A stretch of 64,000 nucleotides of DNA from Chromobotia macracanthus (GCA_036877525.1 JAZGTH010000041.1:1116001-1180000); one strand, 5' to 3'. Positions 9,801 through 24,800 are shown, counted from the first letter of the stretch. Notes: generated by a model from the sequence alone, not told the origin. Made by a program: numbers and translations.

Positions 9801-12800
9801 TGGACGTGTGTGGAGTTTGTTCTGTGATGCTGTAGAATGTAATCTTGTTTAATTTGGGTGTATGATCTGCTGTTTGTGTGCGTGCAGGACCGTGCACAGT
9901 TGCTGGCCAAGTTGGAGCGTCTGCAACAGGCCGATTGGCTGCGTCGCAGACAGATGGTGAAAAGCGTCCCAACGCAGATCTTCCAGCCTCTGTACAGACA
10001 GGAAGAGCTCAGAGATGAGCAACAACGAGACCTTGAGATTGCATTTCAGGACATGTACACAGAAGAGCGCAGTATGTCCCTTTGTTTCCTCTAAACTCAA
10101 ACTAATACTCAAACTAATAATAGGGCTGCACAATATTGAAGTGCGAAAACATGCTGAATACAACACACTACGCTATATGATAAAGCTTTAAATTTGTCAA
10201 ATGAATTTAAAAATAAAACAACTGAAAATTATATAAGACTGAGCTGAAGTTAAATGAAAAAGAGGGTTTTTGTGTATAAGGTTTTAAGTTATTTTTGTGT
10301 CTTCATTAGGTGACCCTAGTGTTGTAGACTGTTTTCCAATTTTTTCATCTCTAGAGGTCAGAGGTGATCTTGTGCTTCAGCTGGTACCAGAGCCTCTTTC
10401 TCATCCGTCTTCTGCAAGTCACAGTATTGACCTGGCTGTGACCCTTGACCCTGAGGACACACCTGATGGGGAGAAGAAAACGATAGGTACGCATCCAATC
10501 AGAGAGCCTGCTGTCAGTTTCTGACAGTTTGCAGTGAGTAATAGAGATCAGTACCTGAATGAGATGTTTATCGTCCTGTAGCATCTTTTGTACCTTCAAG
10601 AGACCCTGGCAGACAGGCTTTGAGAAGACTGCTTGACCACGTCAGGAACCAGGAGCAACAGACCACTGCTGCTGGAGCAACATCCCCTGATACAGACGTG
10701 GTTACAGATGCTCTGAGCATTGAAACTGGATCTTTAAGCAGTCAGGAAAAAGTGCAGGCAGGCAGTGTCAAGCAGATACCCAGCATAGCACAGAACGAAG
10801 GTACGGCCATGTTTATGCTCTGTCAACTCTAATACAAAAACACATGCATTTAAGAATGAACTTTTCCCCTTATTTTCTTAGTTTCTAAGGTAAACAATGA
10901 ACCTATAGTGGCCAGAACAGTGGAGGTGTCAGATGAATACACCTGTGTGTACAATACATCTGCAGAGAGAGAAGGGAGAGCACACGTTCTTCAGCAAACA
11001 GATGTAAGTTTGACCTCAAACATGGGTTTATCCTTAACATTTTGAGCTGTGATGTCATTTCACAAGCACCTTAGAAATTGTGCAACGCACATGCTCTTAT
11101 GGTATATGAATGAGCTCATAATAATAAAATGAGCTCATTCATCATGGGCCTTGTTGCTTAATGTTACAGAAGTTAGCGTCAGAACCTATTTCCTGTGCAT
11201 AATGCTTAGCTGCACAGTCCCTTCAAAACAGATATAGACGTGAGGACACATTCCCATGTAATTACCTTATACAGCAAGTTGATATTTTACTTCCCAACCA
11301 TATACATCCTACAGACTAGGACTGCAAGATATATTGACAAAAATGAAATATCGCAAATGTGCATACTGCAATGGTTTGTAATAACTGAATGATTTTACAA
11401 TTTTAATAAATGTTATTTATAATCAAAGTTTTAGGTCAATGCAGAGAAGCAGGCATGCAATTGTAGTTAGAATTTTTTTTCCCAGAAAGAATGTAAAATT
11501 TGTTACAGAATTTTCAGTTTTTAAAAATATTTAATATAATTGAAATGGATTTTACAGTCTTAAAGCATTATTGCATCAAATCACATATTGTATAATTTAG
11601 CTAATTTAAATAAGTTATTGCATATTGCATTTATCTTATATTGTAGAGTCCTGCTACAGATGAATTATTTAATGAAAATTATTTGATGGAAGTAACAGTT
11701 TAGTATTTTATCACTAAATAAATAGCATGTATAAATACTAAATAGCATGTGGATCAAGCTTAATATGATTTATATGTTGATCTTGATATATTGTGTTTGC
11801 GGGTGGTGGCCTGCATGTCATGTCTTCTCTAGAAGAGGGTGCTTTTGAGACAACAGCGGGAGCAGCTCCTCCTACTGGAGGAACTGGAGGAGAAACGGTG
11901 CGAACTTGAGCAGCGCTTAAAAGAGGTTCAGCAGGAGAGATGGCAGCTGGAAGAAGCTGCACAGAGGTATTCTGGGATTGAGGAGGTGAGATCTCTTCCT
12001 GTGCTGACTTTGGTCCATCATTAAAAGTTCCACCCTAATCTGTTGTGTAATTTGCCTTCGGTTGTTGTGTTATGAAGGTAATTAAAGGTGACACACACAG
12101 ACTCCATCAGTACCAGCAGAGACTCCTTGAGCAGAACAGGTCAGTGTGTTTACCGCAGATGTTCTTGCGCTTTTTCATAAAGCGCTGCAATAATGTGGCT
12201 ATATGGTAGTTTTAGGCTTCAGAGAGCAGTGATGTTAAGCTTTGACCAAATTTTAAATAAAGTTCAAAATTTTTTAACTGGATAAGGCACAGTCTGTTGC
12301 ACTTGCTTGCTACACTTACACTTAAACGATTCATGTTTGGAAAAGTAGTGTATCTGAAACTGAGGCCACAGAACACTTACTCCAGTCTGAACATAAACTG
12401 AATATCAGTAACTATAGAGCACTGGGTGCTTCCCAAATCACTACTGGATCAGTACACTAAGATCAGTCATTCATGGACCAGATTTGCCCTAATATGTCAT
12501 TCCAGTGAGTAGAAAAAAAACAATGAACATTCTCAAAGTACATTGACTTTCTTTTACTATAAAAGCAGGAGGTGTTTATGATAAAGAACTTGTTTTTTGT
12601 CCCGTGTTTAATTTGTATTTCCCCAGTGACACATTCTCATAAAGAGAATTAAGATAGGATCAAACATTATCAGCATTTACATTATCACCCTTTTAGTCTT
12701 AAAAGGCATCTGTCTGTGTGAAAGGTAAGGCAGTTTGCTCCGTGAAGGAGCGGGGCGCATGTGTTCTTCCTCTGCAGTTTGTTGGCAGCTTGTGAGGGTG

Positions 12801-15800
12801 GTATTGTGTTTAAACAGGCATCATAAAAAGTGCGTTGAGGACACTCAACGGCAGTTGGAGGAATATCAACATACCCTGAAATTACAAGCACAAATGCTCC
12901 ACCCTTCTTCTGTTTGCCCTGTACATCCCTCCAGCAGTCGGACACTTGACCAGCCATCAGCCCCAATTCTCACCCTGTGCCCTCACCCTGCCATCATCAG
13001 CCTGGAGGACCAGCCTGAGAGAGAGGCCCATCAGATGCAGTCAGCTCAGAGTCAGGTCAGAGATCAGCCACAGCAAAACCACAGCAAAAACTCTGTTAGA
13101 CCTGCCTTATTTTATTTGTATTAATTAGGCAATAATTAAAGGTAAATAAATGCGGTGAGACTGTTTCTCAGCTAAGTTTCTGGTGATAAGTTGGTAACGC
13201 AAGAAAACGGTCAGTAATAAGATGAAAAAAGCAACAAATTACAATTATAAAATGTTGTGATAAAACAATTACACACAACAAACAAGTACACTGTGTCTTG
13301 AATTGCATTTGAAATTGCATTTTCTATTTGTGGATTTAAAAGTTATTTGTTAAAGTATTTGCTATTGACTGTTTAAATAAGTTCTGGGCAGTGTGGAGTA
13401 ACGCATACTGTTTGTTGTTCTTACAATCACAAGTGTAGATTTGGGTGTTTACACAGATATAGCATCCCATGTTCTCCACTTATAACTGGCGGCGAAAAGA
13501 TGACAAACATGCCTGCACTTTTGTTTCACTGGTGATTACAAAGTTGGTTCTGATTAATCTGCATTTTCTGGCTCTGACTCAGGCTCGAACTGATGTGGTA
13601 AAACTGACAACATTATTAACTGAATGGTTGCATAAATGCTTACGTTATTGATAAAGAGAGCGTTTTAAGCTATGAAACTTGCATGACAGTGTGAGCAGCA
13701 CAAAACACATGATCTTTTTAAATCTAATATGAGCAACGTTCATATGTGGTTCTAAATCAGATACAGGTCTGATGTTTCGCAATGCGACTTGAGTCTGAAC
13801 AGTCATATCAGAATTTCTGTGACTCTTGTCTAGAGCGACGCGTCACAATTCTGCACTGGCACATACTACCATGTAGGTAATTAATCATCAAAACGTGGAT
13901 ACCAGTGAAATCAGTCAGTGAAGGGACAGTGAATTGTTAGTTAATGTGCATTTGGAGTGACAGTTCCATTAAAGCAAAGCTTGAAGTTTAATAATTTGCA
14001 GTAACCCGGATATAACACGTTATTGTTTTGTGCATATGCAGTTCAGGATCATGTCCAGTTCACACTGGAATGTGGTATGGACCACATTTTTAAAAATGTG
14101 AACAGCCAGTCAAAAAATCGGATTTGAGCAAAAAACTTGAATTGAGCATTAAGGCTTGAACTTGGTCTTAGAAGTGTCTGTATATTGATTAAAAAGAAAA
14201 AACTAAAAACATACAATAAAACATGGCATAAGTATTTAGATAATTTAGGTGCCTCCCATTTCTCTTGGTTGTTGTTAAGATCTTTCTACACCTTTCTGAC
14301 ATTTGGAAAGGCTCACCCTCTTTATAAAAGGCCTCGCGGCTGATAATGCATATCAGAGCAAAACCCAAGCCATGAGTTCAAAGGAACTGCCTACAGAGCT
14401 CTGAAACAGGATTATTGCAAGGCACACATCTGGGGAAGGCTACAAAAAGGTTCCCAAGAGCAAACTGACCTCCATTTCTCAAATGGAAGAAGTTCGGAAC
14501 TTGGCGGTCACTCTGAGACCAGAGATCCTGTGTGGAAATGAGACAAAGTTCCAGATAAACAACCGTCACTGCAGCCCTCCACCGATCTGGGCTTTATGGA
14601 TGAGTGGCTAGACAGAAGCCTCTACTCGGTGCAAAACACACGAAAGCCCCTGAAGGACTCACAGACTGTGAGAGTCCTTCAGGTGATTCTCTGGTCTGAT
14701 TGAAACCAACAGTTTGGCCTCAGTTCTAAACGTTATGTTCTGAATACTGAACATGGTCTGAATTCAGAACTTTCTGAATGCACTGTACATGTCAAAAGAT
14801 CAAGGGAAACTTGATTTATGATGTCATGTCCCCTTTAACCTATTATATTACACCCAATATACAAAATAATGATCTTTGAAAATAGCATAATGTGACCTCA
14901 AAGTTTGAAGTGATTAAAAAATAAAAAAAAAACATAAGAACTTTCTTATTTAGAGTCATCTGGTCTGGAAATGTTTATTCTGTCCTTGAGTTTAAACAAT
15001 ACCAGCAAAGCATTCTTTTGTTCTGTCATTGTATGGTTATTTCATAGAAGTGGGAAAGTCCAAGTTTGAGGAGTGACGTTGAGACTGGGACCCAGTGAAA
15101 TCTTTGCAGGTGTAATAAACCCGTCTGTCTTAAGTGTGTTTAAAGTCAGTCATATCTACGCTAGTGATGTTTTCATCCAGGTTCTGAATTTAACTTAAGT
15201 GCACAATTGGAATATCACATTTAACAACTTAAAAAAAAAAAAAAAATACAAAATTCATTAAATATGGGTATGTCATCTTGATTTTGGAGGCAGGTGCTAC
15301 TCTTTGGGGATGCAGTCGTGTAAGACAGTTCTGCGAGGTAATCATACAGAACCGCTAAGACAACAGACCTTGGCTAAGGCAATTTCAGAGGCTGCGCAAC
15401 AGTTATGGAGATATTTTTTTGATGTGCCGTGAGGAATTCATTTGGTAAATGTGTTTTCATCATAGATTATATGCATATTCTTATCGGATAAACATTTTAT
15501 CTCAGTTGAGCTCATACATTTTTATATGTACATTTTGAGAATGTCTGCATGTCTTGGAGATTTCTTCCAGCATTTTTATGCAATATCCCAAAATGTGCAT
15601 AAAAATGGGTGAATGGAAACAACTAGTGAGAGGAACGAGTGGACAGGATGCTGCTTTTTATTTGCCATTACTGTATCCAGTTTTATCTCAGCATGACTGT
15701 GCTTGTGACCCCCTCCCCCTGGCTATCTTTCACTGCTCTATTTGAATCTTTGGTTCAAGAAAGTTGTTTTGATCACAGTGTTTGTTTTTACAGCTGCCTC

Positions 15801-18800
15801 TTGTCAGTGCACCTAAACCTGTAGTGTCTGGTGTTAATGCAGCAGTCCTGCACTTTGGAGGTGTGGCGTGGTGTTCTGGAGACAATCGATCACCTGAGGC
15901 TGGTGTAAAAGATCAACCCCGAGCCTGCCTGTCTGAGTGTGAGCAGCTTCCTTTTCCTCTCCCATCTGTGGTCTTGGAGCTCCTACGCATTCGGCAGCAT
16001 CACACCCTGCATGCAGTCACACAGCCCACCGAGATCAACTGCTCAACAGTGCCATCCTCTGACCCTACCAGCACAGTGCCTACATCAACACTGCCTGAGA
16101 CAGAGAGAGAACAGTCATCTGTAGGGGCAGATAGATGGGAAAGACAGACAGATGACCTGCTCAGAGCCAGCAGACGAGAGAGACAGACAGATGGCCTGCT
16201 CAGAGCAGACAGACAGGTAAACTTCTTCCAATGAAGACTGCTAAACCACAGTAATGGTGCTGATGTTAAATGTTATTGAGTGACAAACTGTGACATCCAG
16301 GGTGTTGAAAAGCAAAAATCTTTTAACATGTAGTTTAAACATGTACTAGATATATTTGTATTTAAACTGGTTTCATGCAGGTTTCAAAGAAAAACTTTTA
16401 TACCACTGTCCACACGGGTCTTGTGTTTTGAAATGATTTGAAAGTTGTAATCAGTAAAAATAAAACATTCTCCTTACAATTGATGAAAAGAAGTACTGAG
16501 GGTTCATTCACTGGGGTTCATTGTACAAGTACAACTGATCTGAAATGAAATGACAAGATAAAAGTAATCCATTTGACTTCCAATGTTCTAAATGTAAAAG
16601 AGGAAGCGAGGAGGCAGGATGAAGTCCTAGAAGTTGTAGTGGGAACACGACTGCCTCCGAAACGCTAACTCGCCCTTATTTTACCTTATAGTGAGACTAT
16701 GGCTATTGGCTGCTTCAAAATTGGCAACCTGTATGTAAATTAGGCTTTACTGACCATGACGTGATGGTCTACAGGGTAGGCTGACAGATTTGTTTTAACC
16801 AATGTGTATGTTTACATTTCTGATATCTGATCTTTTGCCATTTTTTAAATGTTTAGCAGACAGAATGAGAAAAGAAAATCAATATTTACATTTATAAACT
16901 CATTTTTGACTGTAGGACCTGTAAAAATGTCAATGTTTGGGGTAGGATTTTTTAATGAATGAATTAAATGAGTCGGCTCATTAACACTAACAGTATGTTG
17001 ATATTTGTAAGGGAGGAGTGATGCCCTGTCAGTGCACTCAAATGACCACACTGTTGAGAGCTATTGAGGAGTCCAGTGGCCATGCCAGATGCCCAGCAGA
17101 ACCCTTCCAGGGCAGCACAACTACAACCTCACCCCATCTCTTAACCGCCCCAACTCCTCCCTCTGCTGGTACAGTAGTGGTACACCCGCAAGTCTTTCAC
17201 TGCTGGACACACACATGCACACACACTAACGGTGCTGATGTGTTTGTCTTGTAGACTGTGTGTATGAGCCGGCCCCAGTGAATCGTGTGAGAATGAGGCC
17301 TCCGGTGTCTCGTCCACCTGCCCGGCTGGCTTTTCTGCATGAAATGGAACAACATGAACTCAGCGCTATACAGGAAGTTGAAACTCCAGCCAATATCACC
17401 ATTGACGCAGGTACACGAGCGGATGTTGGCTTCAACTAATCATGGCTAATACTTCAATTCTATTCCTACTTGTAAAAGTGGCCTTGTACACTGATTATTG
17501 TTGACAACTACGGGCAAAATGTTTAAGGCAAAACACAGCAGTCATTGATTTGTAATTGTTCTCTCTCTGTTCTGTGATTGGCTGTTGCAGAGCTCAGTGA
17601 AAGCTCAAAGTTCACGGGCAAAACCAGCCAGATGTCCTGGAGAGAAACTCTCCTTATCGAATCTGCTGCCTCACAGAGAGGTAAGAGAGATAACTGTTAC
17701 CCGCAGCTACATGTTGCTCGGGGGGTTTCAATGTGCCTGGTGGCATATATTGTTTTTATTGTGGTAAGGACTGTCAAGGTATCAGATCAGATATTGGTGC
17801 CAGATTATTTACAATATTATATGTGTAGTACTAACACTGTCAATAATCCTGGTTTTAATATATCTATTATTGTCAATATGGTATATTGAGACACCCCTGA
17901 TTGTGGTTGTACAAAACAGCTCCCACACAATCAATGAGAGCTAAAGACAAAGGACCCCTGTGAAGCAGTAATTGAAGAAAATTTTGTTAGAAAAAATCTG
18001 CATCCAAATTCAGATACAGACAAAACATTTGTGGGGAAAAAAATGTATATAGTGATCAATTTGAACACAAACATTGAAATATTATAAATATTAAAATGCT
18101 TTCAGAATGCAATTACATTTGTTGTTTAAGTTACACACCCCTCTTTCCTGTCAAAAATATTTTGATTATGGATTGTGCCTGAGTAAAACAAAATAATTTA
18201 TTGAGGGGCTGCATAAGACTGCTTATTTTTATTTGTTTAAAACACTTTAACACTATTTTTCTGTTTACCTGTTTAGATGCTTCCAGCATTAACCAGCAGC
18301 CTGAGGTGAGACTCATTTAACTAAACTAACCTCTACTGATGTAAACTTCTCTGAGATCCACTGCTCGCTGGATCAGTGATGAAAACTAGCCAAATCTGAG
18401 TGTGATGTCACCAGCCACACCAGTGATTATGCTAGAGAAGCTGGCGTCTGCGTGTTTGCGTGCGTCTGCGTGTTTGCGTGCGTCTGCGTGTTTGCGTGCG
18501 TCTGCGTGTTTGCGTGCGTCTGCGTGTTTGCGTGCGTCTGCGTGTTTGCGTGCGTCTGCGTGTTTGCGTGCGTCTGCGTGTTTGCGTGCGTCTGCGTGTT
18601 TGCGTGCGTCTGCGTGTTTGCGTGCGTCTGCGTGTTTGCGTGCGTCTGCGTTTCACATCTGAGCAATGATGAAAGTGTTTTCGTACCTGAAGTACATGTT
18701 AAATTAACATGCAGTTAATGAAGGTCTCTACACTTGAACTGAGCTTAGATTGTGATGGTGTGTTTGTATGTGGATGTGTTTGTATTTGTTGTAAAACAGT

Positions 18801-21800
18801 TCTGTTTTCTTGCAAGTACTTTGGTGTGGACGTGCCGCCTGGCCAGTCATCTGTGGATCCATACTGTCTCTCTTCCACCACAATCTCATCAGCAAGTTAC
18901 TCCACTACTGCCCACGAGCCTAGTAACACCATCACAGGTACATTAGTGGATTTTTAGACCCAGTCAGGCTGACAAACAACAACATGTTTCAAAATGTAGG
19001 CGAATAGTTTTTCAGTTTGCTCTCGCAGTTTTAAGAAACATTTATTTTGTTAGTTTGTTTGGCCTCAACTGAATTTAAATGAATTTCTAAATCGATATCT
19101 GGCAAATTTCGTTTTCCACTTGGGCGAACAATTCGGGTACAACTTTTCTAGTGCATGAAATCACCCACACAAAATTAACTTTAGAAGTGGGTGGTCACTG
19201 TTGCCACTCTTGGCATCCTGATGCTCTTGGTCCAAACCTTTGAGAAACTCAGTTTGTTGATATCTTTATATTCTTAGGGTGGTGAAGATGGCCAGACTAA
19301 CATCTGAAGCACAGCCTTCATAACTGTATTGTTTTATAACCAGCAGGACTCTTTATTCTCAGATGTCTCTCTACCTCGTATAGAGCCTGCTGGATTGGAG
19401 ATCTCAACATCTGGCCAATTGCCAAAATCCACTTCCAGTCATGTGACTGGTAACCAGTCACAGATAATGAAGGATTCTCTACAGCAGATCATAGATAAAT
19501 ATACCAAAGATCTGGATGCTTCACTGAGAACTGGCGGTGTGCTTACAGGTAGACACACACAATATAGGAAGCAAACATCTGTTGTATTAGCAGGTATGAT
19601 GCTAACACTCACCTCTAATCTGTCTGGACCTGTCAGCAGGGAGCACAAGCTCTGTTTCTCAGTCCTGGTCCACTGTCCTTCAGCAGGATGCGTCACATTG
19701 TGAAAACATGACATCAAATGCTGCTGTAGATCTGTCCAATGCTGACCTCACAGGTGATGTCACTTCCTCAACAGATCTCTGGTTTTATTTCATACTAAAT
19801 TTTATGTATCACTGGCTAAGGCTGTTTGAACTCAATTTTACACTTTTCACACTTGCACTGGTGTTTTCTTACCAAATCAATTTTCAGTAAAGTGAACACA
19901 TTTGAAGTGAATTGATATGTAAACCAACTATGGTGACCCAGGTGTATGTGAAGTATGGTGAGGTCATGAACTGCAATTTTTCAGTTCATTTTTACATTAA
20001 AAAAAAAACATTAATTGTAATTTAGAAGTAACCGAATATTTTCTATGCTGTTTTTGACCCTTTCTTTGAAACATTGTTTTGATAGCCATGTCACATTCAA
20101 GACTTGTAAGTAAATGCTCACCGCTGTGATCGGCTAACAGTTTTGCATATTTAAATAAGCATGGTTAATACATTGCTACTCACACTTGTTTGTTGTGACT
20201 TTACTGTTGGGTCCAATTTAGTCACACTGCGTTTATTTTCAGTCTCTTCGTCGAACTGCCTTGTTTAAAAACAAATCTGCAGTAAAGTGATGCAAACAAA
20301 TGAACAATGTCTTATGCGATCTGGAATTTCATTAATAAAGTACATCAATGGTTTCTTAATATTTGGATCACAAGGCAATGCAAAAATCTTGATTTGTTGC
20401 TCAAGTAATCTTGTGTTTGCAACTGTCTTGTTTCTAGCTCCAACTACAAGCACAAATCAGTGGGTGGGGCTAAAGAGTCTGATGTAGTGGGTGTTGATTT
20501 CCATATGCAGAGGAAGTCATTTGTTGGACTGTGGTGTCATACTGAGATAATCTTGCATGAGCCATTTTGGCCGCTTGGTTTAAAGCTGTTGTTGGATGAA
20601 AGCTAGGTGCATACTGTGTGGTTGTGGACACGATTTGGTCGTCTGAGACAACTTTTGAAAACCCTATAAGAATCTTATAATCCTAGGCCAAAATGTGTAG
20701 TCATTGATCATTGGTTGACATGTTAATGACAACTGATATCACACAGTGTAAATTGGCTTATAGCTGCGAATCACATTCGTACAATCTGAAAAGCAACAAT
20801 AGTAAAGAATGATTAAAAATCGTATAGTGTGCCTGGCTTAATGAGGACCTGAAACATACAGGATGGTTTTCCAGTACAATAACCCCTTATGTCAAAAAAT
20901 AAGAACTTCACTTCTCAATTCATTAACCTTATAATTACCAAGATTGTAAGACTGAAAGGCTGCAACATAGACCCGTCCACAAAACCCCAGGAGTCATACT
21001 CTACTGAGACCCTATTGATTATTTTAGGTGTCTTCCTGCCTTTGCAACCCCATCCAGACATTGACGCTTCCTCATCTTCATCTCGAAATCCAGTAAGAAA
21101 TGATCAGAATAGCAAAACACAGGTAACATGCATGCACATTCGTTTATAATTAATTAATTACCCTTGCCAGTCTCCAAGGTGTTATATCTTTGGTTCATCA
21201 TTTCAGGGCTGGAGTGAGATGGTAAGCAGAACCATTGAACGCCTCTCTGATCGAGTAACTTTCAGACTGTCTGATCATGCACAGGAGTCCATGCTTGCCC
21301 AGCGGATTGTAGAACCATTAAATCAGTGTAAAGATCAGGAGCAAGCCTCCAGTTTCAACCACCTGATTGGTAGCCTCACAGATGACTCATCACAGATGTC
21401 TTCAGTTCTGAATGCGAGACAGGATTCGATTGGCTCTCAAAGCAGAGTCAGCCAAACTTCTAGTTCAACCTTCCGTCAGATGAATGAAAGCACTGCAAAC
21501 CAGCTGCAAGATCAGTCAGGTTCCTGTGGGCAGTTTAAAAGTTGTAAGTCCGTTTTAATATCCAGGGCATCAGATATGGGTTCCTCTCAGGTTCTGGATG
21601 ACAGCAGTATGCCAGGTGATGAGTTGAGGGAGATGACTCCTCAGCAGACTCACAGACCTGAGGCACGCGGGAGTGTGTTCTCTGCATGTTCTCTGGCTTT
21701 GTCTGCAGGGGGTGCAGATGCATTTCAGAGTGTCAATTCTGACTTGGTTCGTCTGTCTGCACCAGAGATCATGTCACCTACACAGCACTCAAAGGAGGAC

Positions 21801-24800
21801 AGGAACACCTTAGCTGAGGCACTGCACGGTCAGTGAAAGAAAAGAAAAACTTTACACTGCTTACAAATCAGCACTGGGTTGATATGAATTTGATGCTGCT
21901 TTACTATTTTTAAACTTCATTATAACAGCGAACCCAAGTCTGAAATGATCTTTTGCTTTTTAGAATAAATAAATCTGGTCCTTGATTCTGATTGGTCGAG
22001 CCATGTTCAAAGCCATTGTAAATAAACACCTGTGATCTTACTAAATCTGTATTACTCTGCCACTGCATTTCTGTGTTGCTCTTTCTGAAGAAATGCATTG
22101 TTTGATGGAAGAGTAATATTGTATGTTTTTGCTGCTCTGTTTGTTGTGCCTGTCAACACCTCTTAGCTGTTCTTACTTCACTGTACATTATGGCTTCTTG
22201 GGGCTTATTGCTTTAAATTTTATACTTTTAAGCTTTAAATTGATTGAATATTTTTGTATTTATCAGATTTTCTGGTAATATCTCTGCTTTTACACCATAA
22301 AGACAGTGTTCAGTTATGTTTTTTTTCTCCTGTGCAGCTGAATGAATTTACTTATGCATGTGGCAGATGCCTTTAATTAAAATACAGAATTGTTTTTCAG
22401 TATATGCATTTCCTTAGAGTCAAACCTTTCATCTTGACACATGATCTTGTCTTGTAACATTAGCACAGCTATTTTGGGGCAGCATTTCATTTACACACAA
22501 CCAAAACCTAAAACTGTTTATGTTTATGTGAGGAAGTTAAACTGCTCTTGTGAAACTACATTGTGGTGTTGTGTTCTTGACATTTCACCTATTCATTCTT
22601 CTTTTCCTCTTTGTAGGTGACACGTCAGATTGCTTTGTTTCTTTGCCCACTGAGGTCACACACAATGACAGTCTGGAGTGTTCAGCAGCCGCTTGTATCC
22701 CTGTTGATGCAGAAATGTGTCATACAATATTAAGAACCTGCAGTCCTGATGGCTCTGCTGGGGATCTTACATCATTCAGTTTCGCTCACCTCAGAGCAGA
22801 CACATGCATCCAGACAGACCTGCAAATCTCAGTGGAGCAGCTGTCTCTTATCCATGAGTCTCTTTGTGAAGCTGAAGTAGTGACCCCCCCCACTGCTGCT
22901 GATGTCAGCCGTGTGCCATGCTCCCCGTCTGAGGTCTGTGTACAAAACGAAGGCCAAGAACTTCGGTTATTCTCACAGGAAGTGCCCTCAAAAGCATACT
23001 CACTCAGCACCAAGATGTCACAGCACCAGGTTGCTGTTGAGGAAAACGCGCTGGCCAGGTTTTCAGAAGGCACCCAGGTGAGGTCATACATGTTGAGTAC
23101 TATGAGGACTGTATGTGAGGTGAACTCGGCACATTACACACCTCAGTATGTGTAACATTAATGCATTGTGATTCGCTAGGATATGAATAAATCACGTGTC
23201 CAAGCGTGTCTGGTCTTGCATAGTTGGATTCACTTTTCACCTTCTAGAAATGTTTGGTTTTAAGAGTCTGATGCTGAATTGAACTAAGAAATTATTTGAA
23301 TACATAAAATTATGAAATATGCAATATTGTGAGGAAATATGCTGTATACTAAATGGACAAAATTATTGGGACACCTAATAAAAATGTTTAGCTATTCCAA
23401 TAATTTCACTCAAAACTTATGTTTTACTATACACCTGACATTCTAACATGTCAAACATCAGGGTTTCAGTGACACTGCGTAATTGGTGACAGTCCCATTG
23501 TATAGGCAGCAGATGAGTTCTGCTGGAGAAACATGGGCTTGGTTCTTGGCATGCGTGCAGCGAGCCGTTACGTTCCAAAATCAAAACATGACAAGTTCTC
23601 CTCACACCCCCAGATGTTGTGGGTGATGGCAAGAGATTTGTTTGTGCACCATTAGATTGTATGAGTACAATTTCGAACAGCATCACACAGAGATGGGTTC
23701 CCCTCATCTCTCTAATGCTGTATCCAGCTATTGCAGGCTCATGCACACAAATTCTTCAGTGACAACGTATCTGATTACACCCATCCCCTGTGTATAAGCA
23801 GCAGATTACCTCCACTGCTGAAACTTGCTTTGGGTTCTCTGCGTGCGCACAGTGAACTGTCACACTTCAAATTTTACAGATTCAAAACACAAAATTCCTC
23901 TTTTCATCCCCCTAGCACTGGGACTCCCTGACTTTTCGCTGGTCATTGAGTGTGTTATGTGCATGTTGTGCCCAGTGGTGCTGTGTGCTTATGTTCATGC
24001 TTGCATTACCTACATAGTCCTTCTGCTGCCTGTGCTAGTGCAACGCTTTTTCTCCCTGAGCTCAATGTTGCTGATTGGACTAATGTGTCCAGCACCTTTT
24101 AAGCTAGTGTGTGGATCACACCACGCATAATTTTTGCATAATGTACTGAAAAATCTAGTCACTAATGTTAGTTTAGACCAACTTTGTTAAATTATGGAAA
24201 TTGATGAGTTGGTGTATAATGAAGCAGTTACTTTTTTTATACACACAGTGCAGTAGTTTGGGTGGTTCACTCTTGTAAATCAATATTTGTGATTCTATAA
24301 CCCTTCTGTGTGTATGTGGCTGTGGATCGTCTGAGCCTGTCTCCACTGATGTGAGTTGTAATTTCTCTCAGAAGGGGAGTCATGTGAAGGGCATTCTGGA
24401 GGAATCCACATTCTCTTTCATCAGCCTACCAAAGACTACACTGCAAGATCCTGATGTCACTGGAGCAGAAGAACATACAGACAGACTGGCTGAAGCTGAG
24501 ACTGGACATAACCCACAGAAAGAGAGTAAACCATTTGGGGAATGTGAGGTGAGGATTGTTTATATAAAGCCAGCTGAATGATTGTCTCAAGATCATCATG
24601 GTCTGCAGCCTTGTGCTTGAATGGTTGTAATGTCATGCCTTTCAGAAGCAGGTCAGAATGTTTTCATGGGAACTACTTTTCATGTGAAACAAGTTGTTAC
24701 TTTTTTTGACAAAACTGACTGGGTTGGAGCCTATGGAAAGCAGCCAGGAACTACAGCAGTATTGTTTAGGGTGCACCTGATGACATTGTGCAGTGTCAAC

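Noticed and set aside
18445..18652. CRISPR-like array
   Set aside because: Units are contiguous 18-mers with no spacers, in a vertebrate intron.
18402..18718. Open frames on both strands with repeating peptides
   Set aside because: They come from the stop-free 18-bp minisatellite in an intron, not from a gene.
22550..22616. Start of a separate secreted protein before exon 24
   Set aside because: The hydrophobic stretch is the polypyrimidine tract of the intron translated. cep295 exon 24 begins at 22617 in phase.
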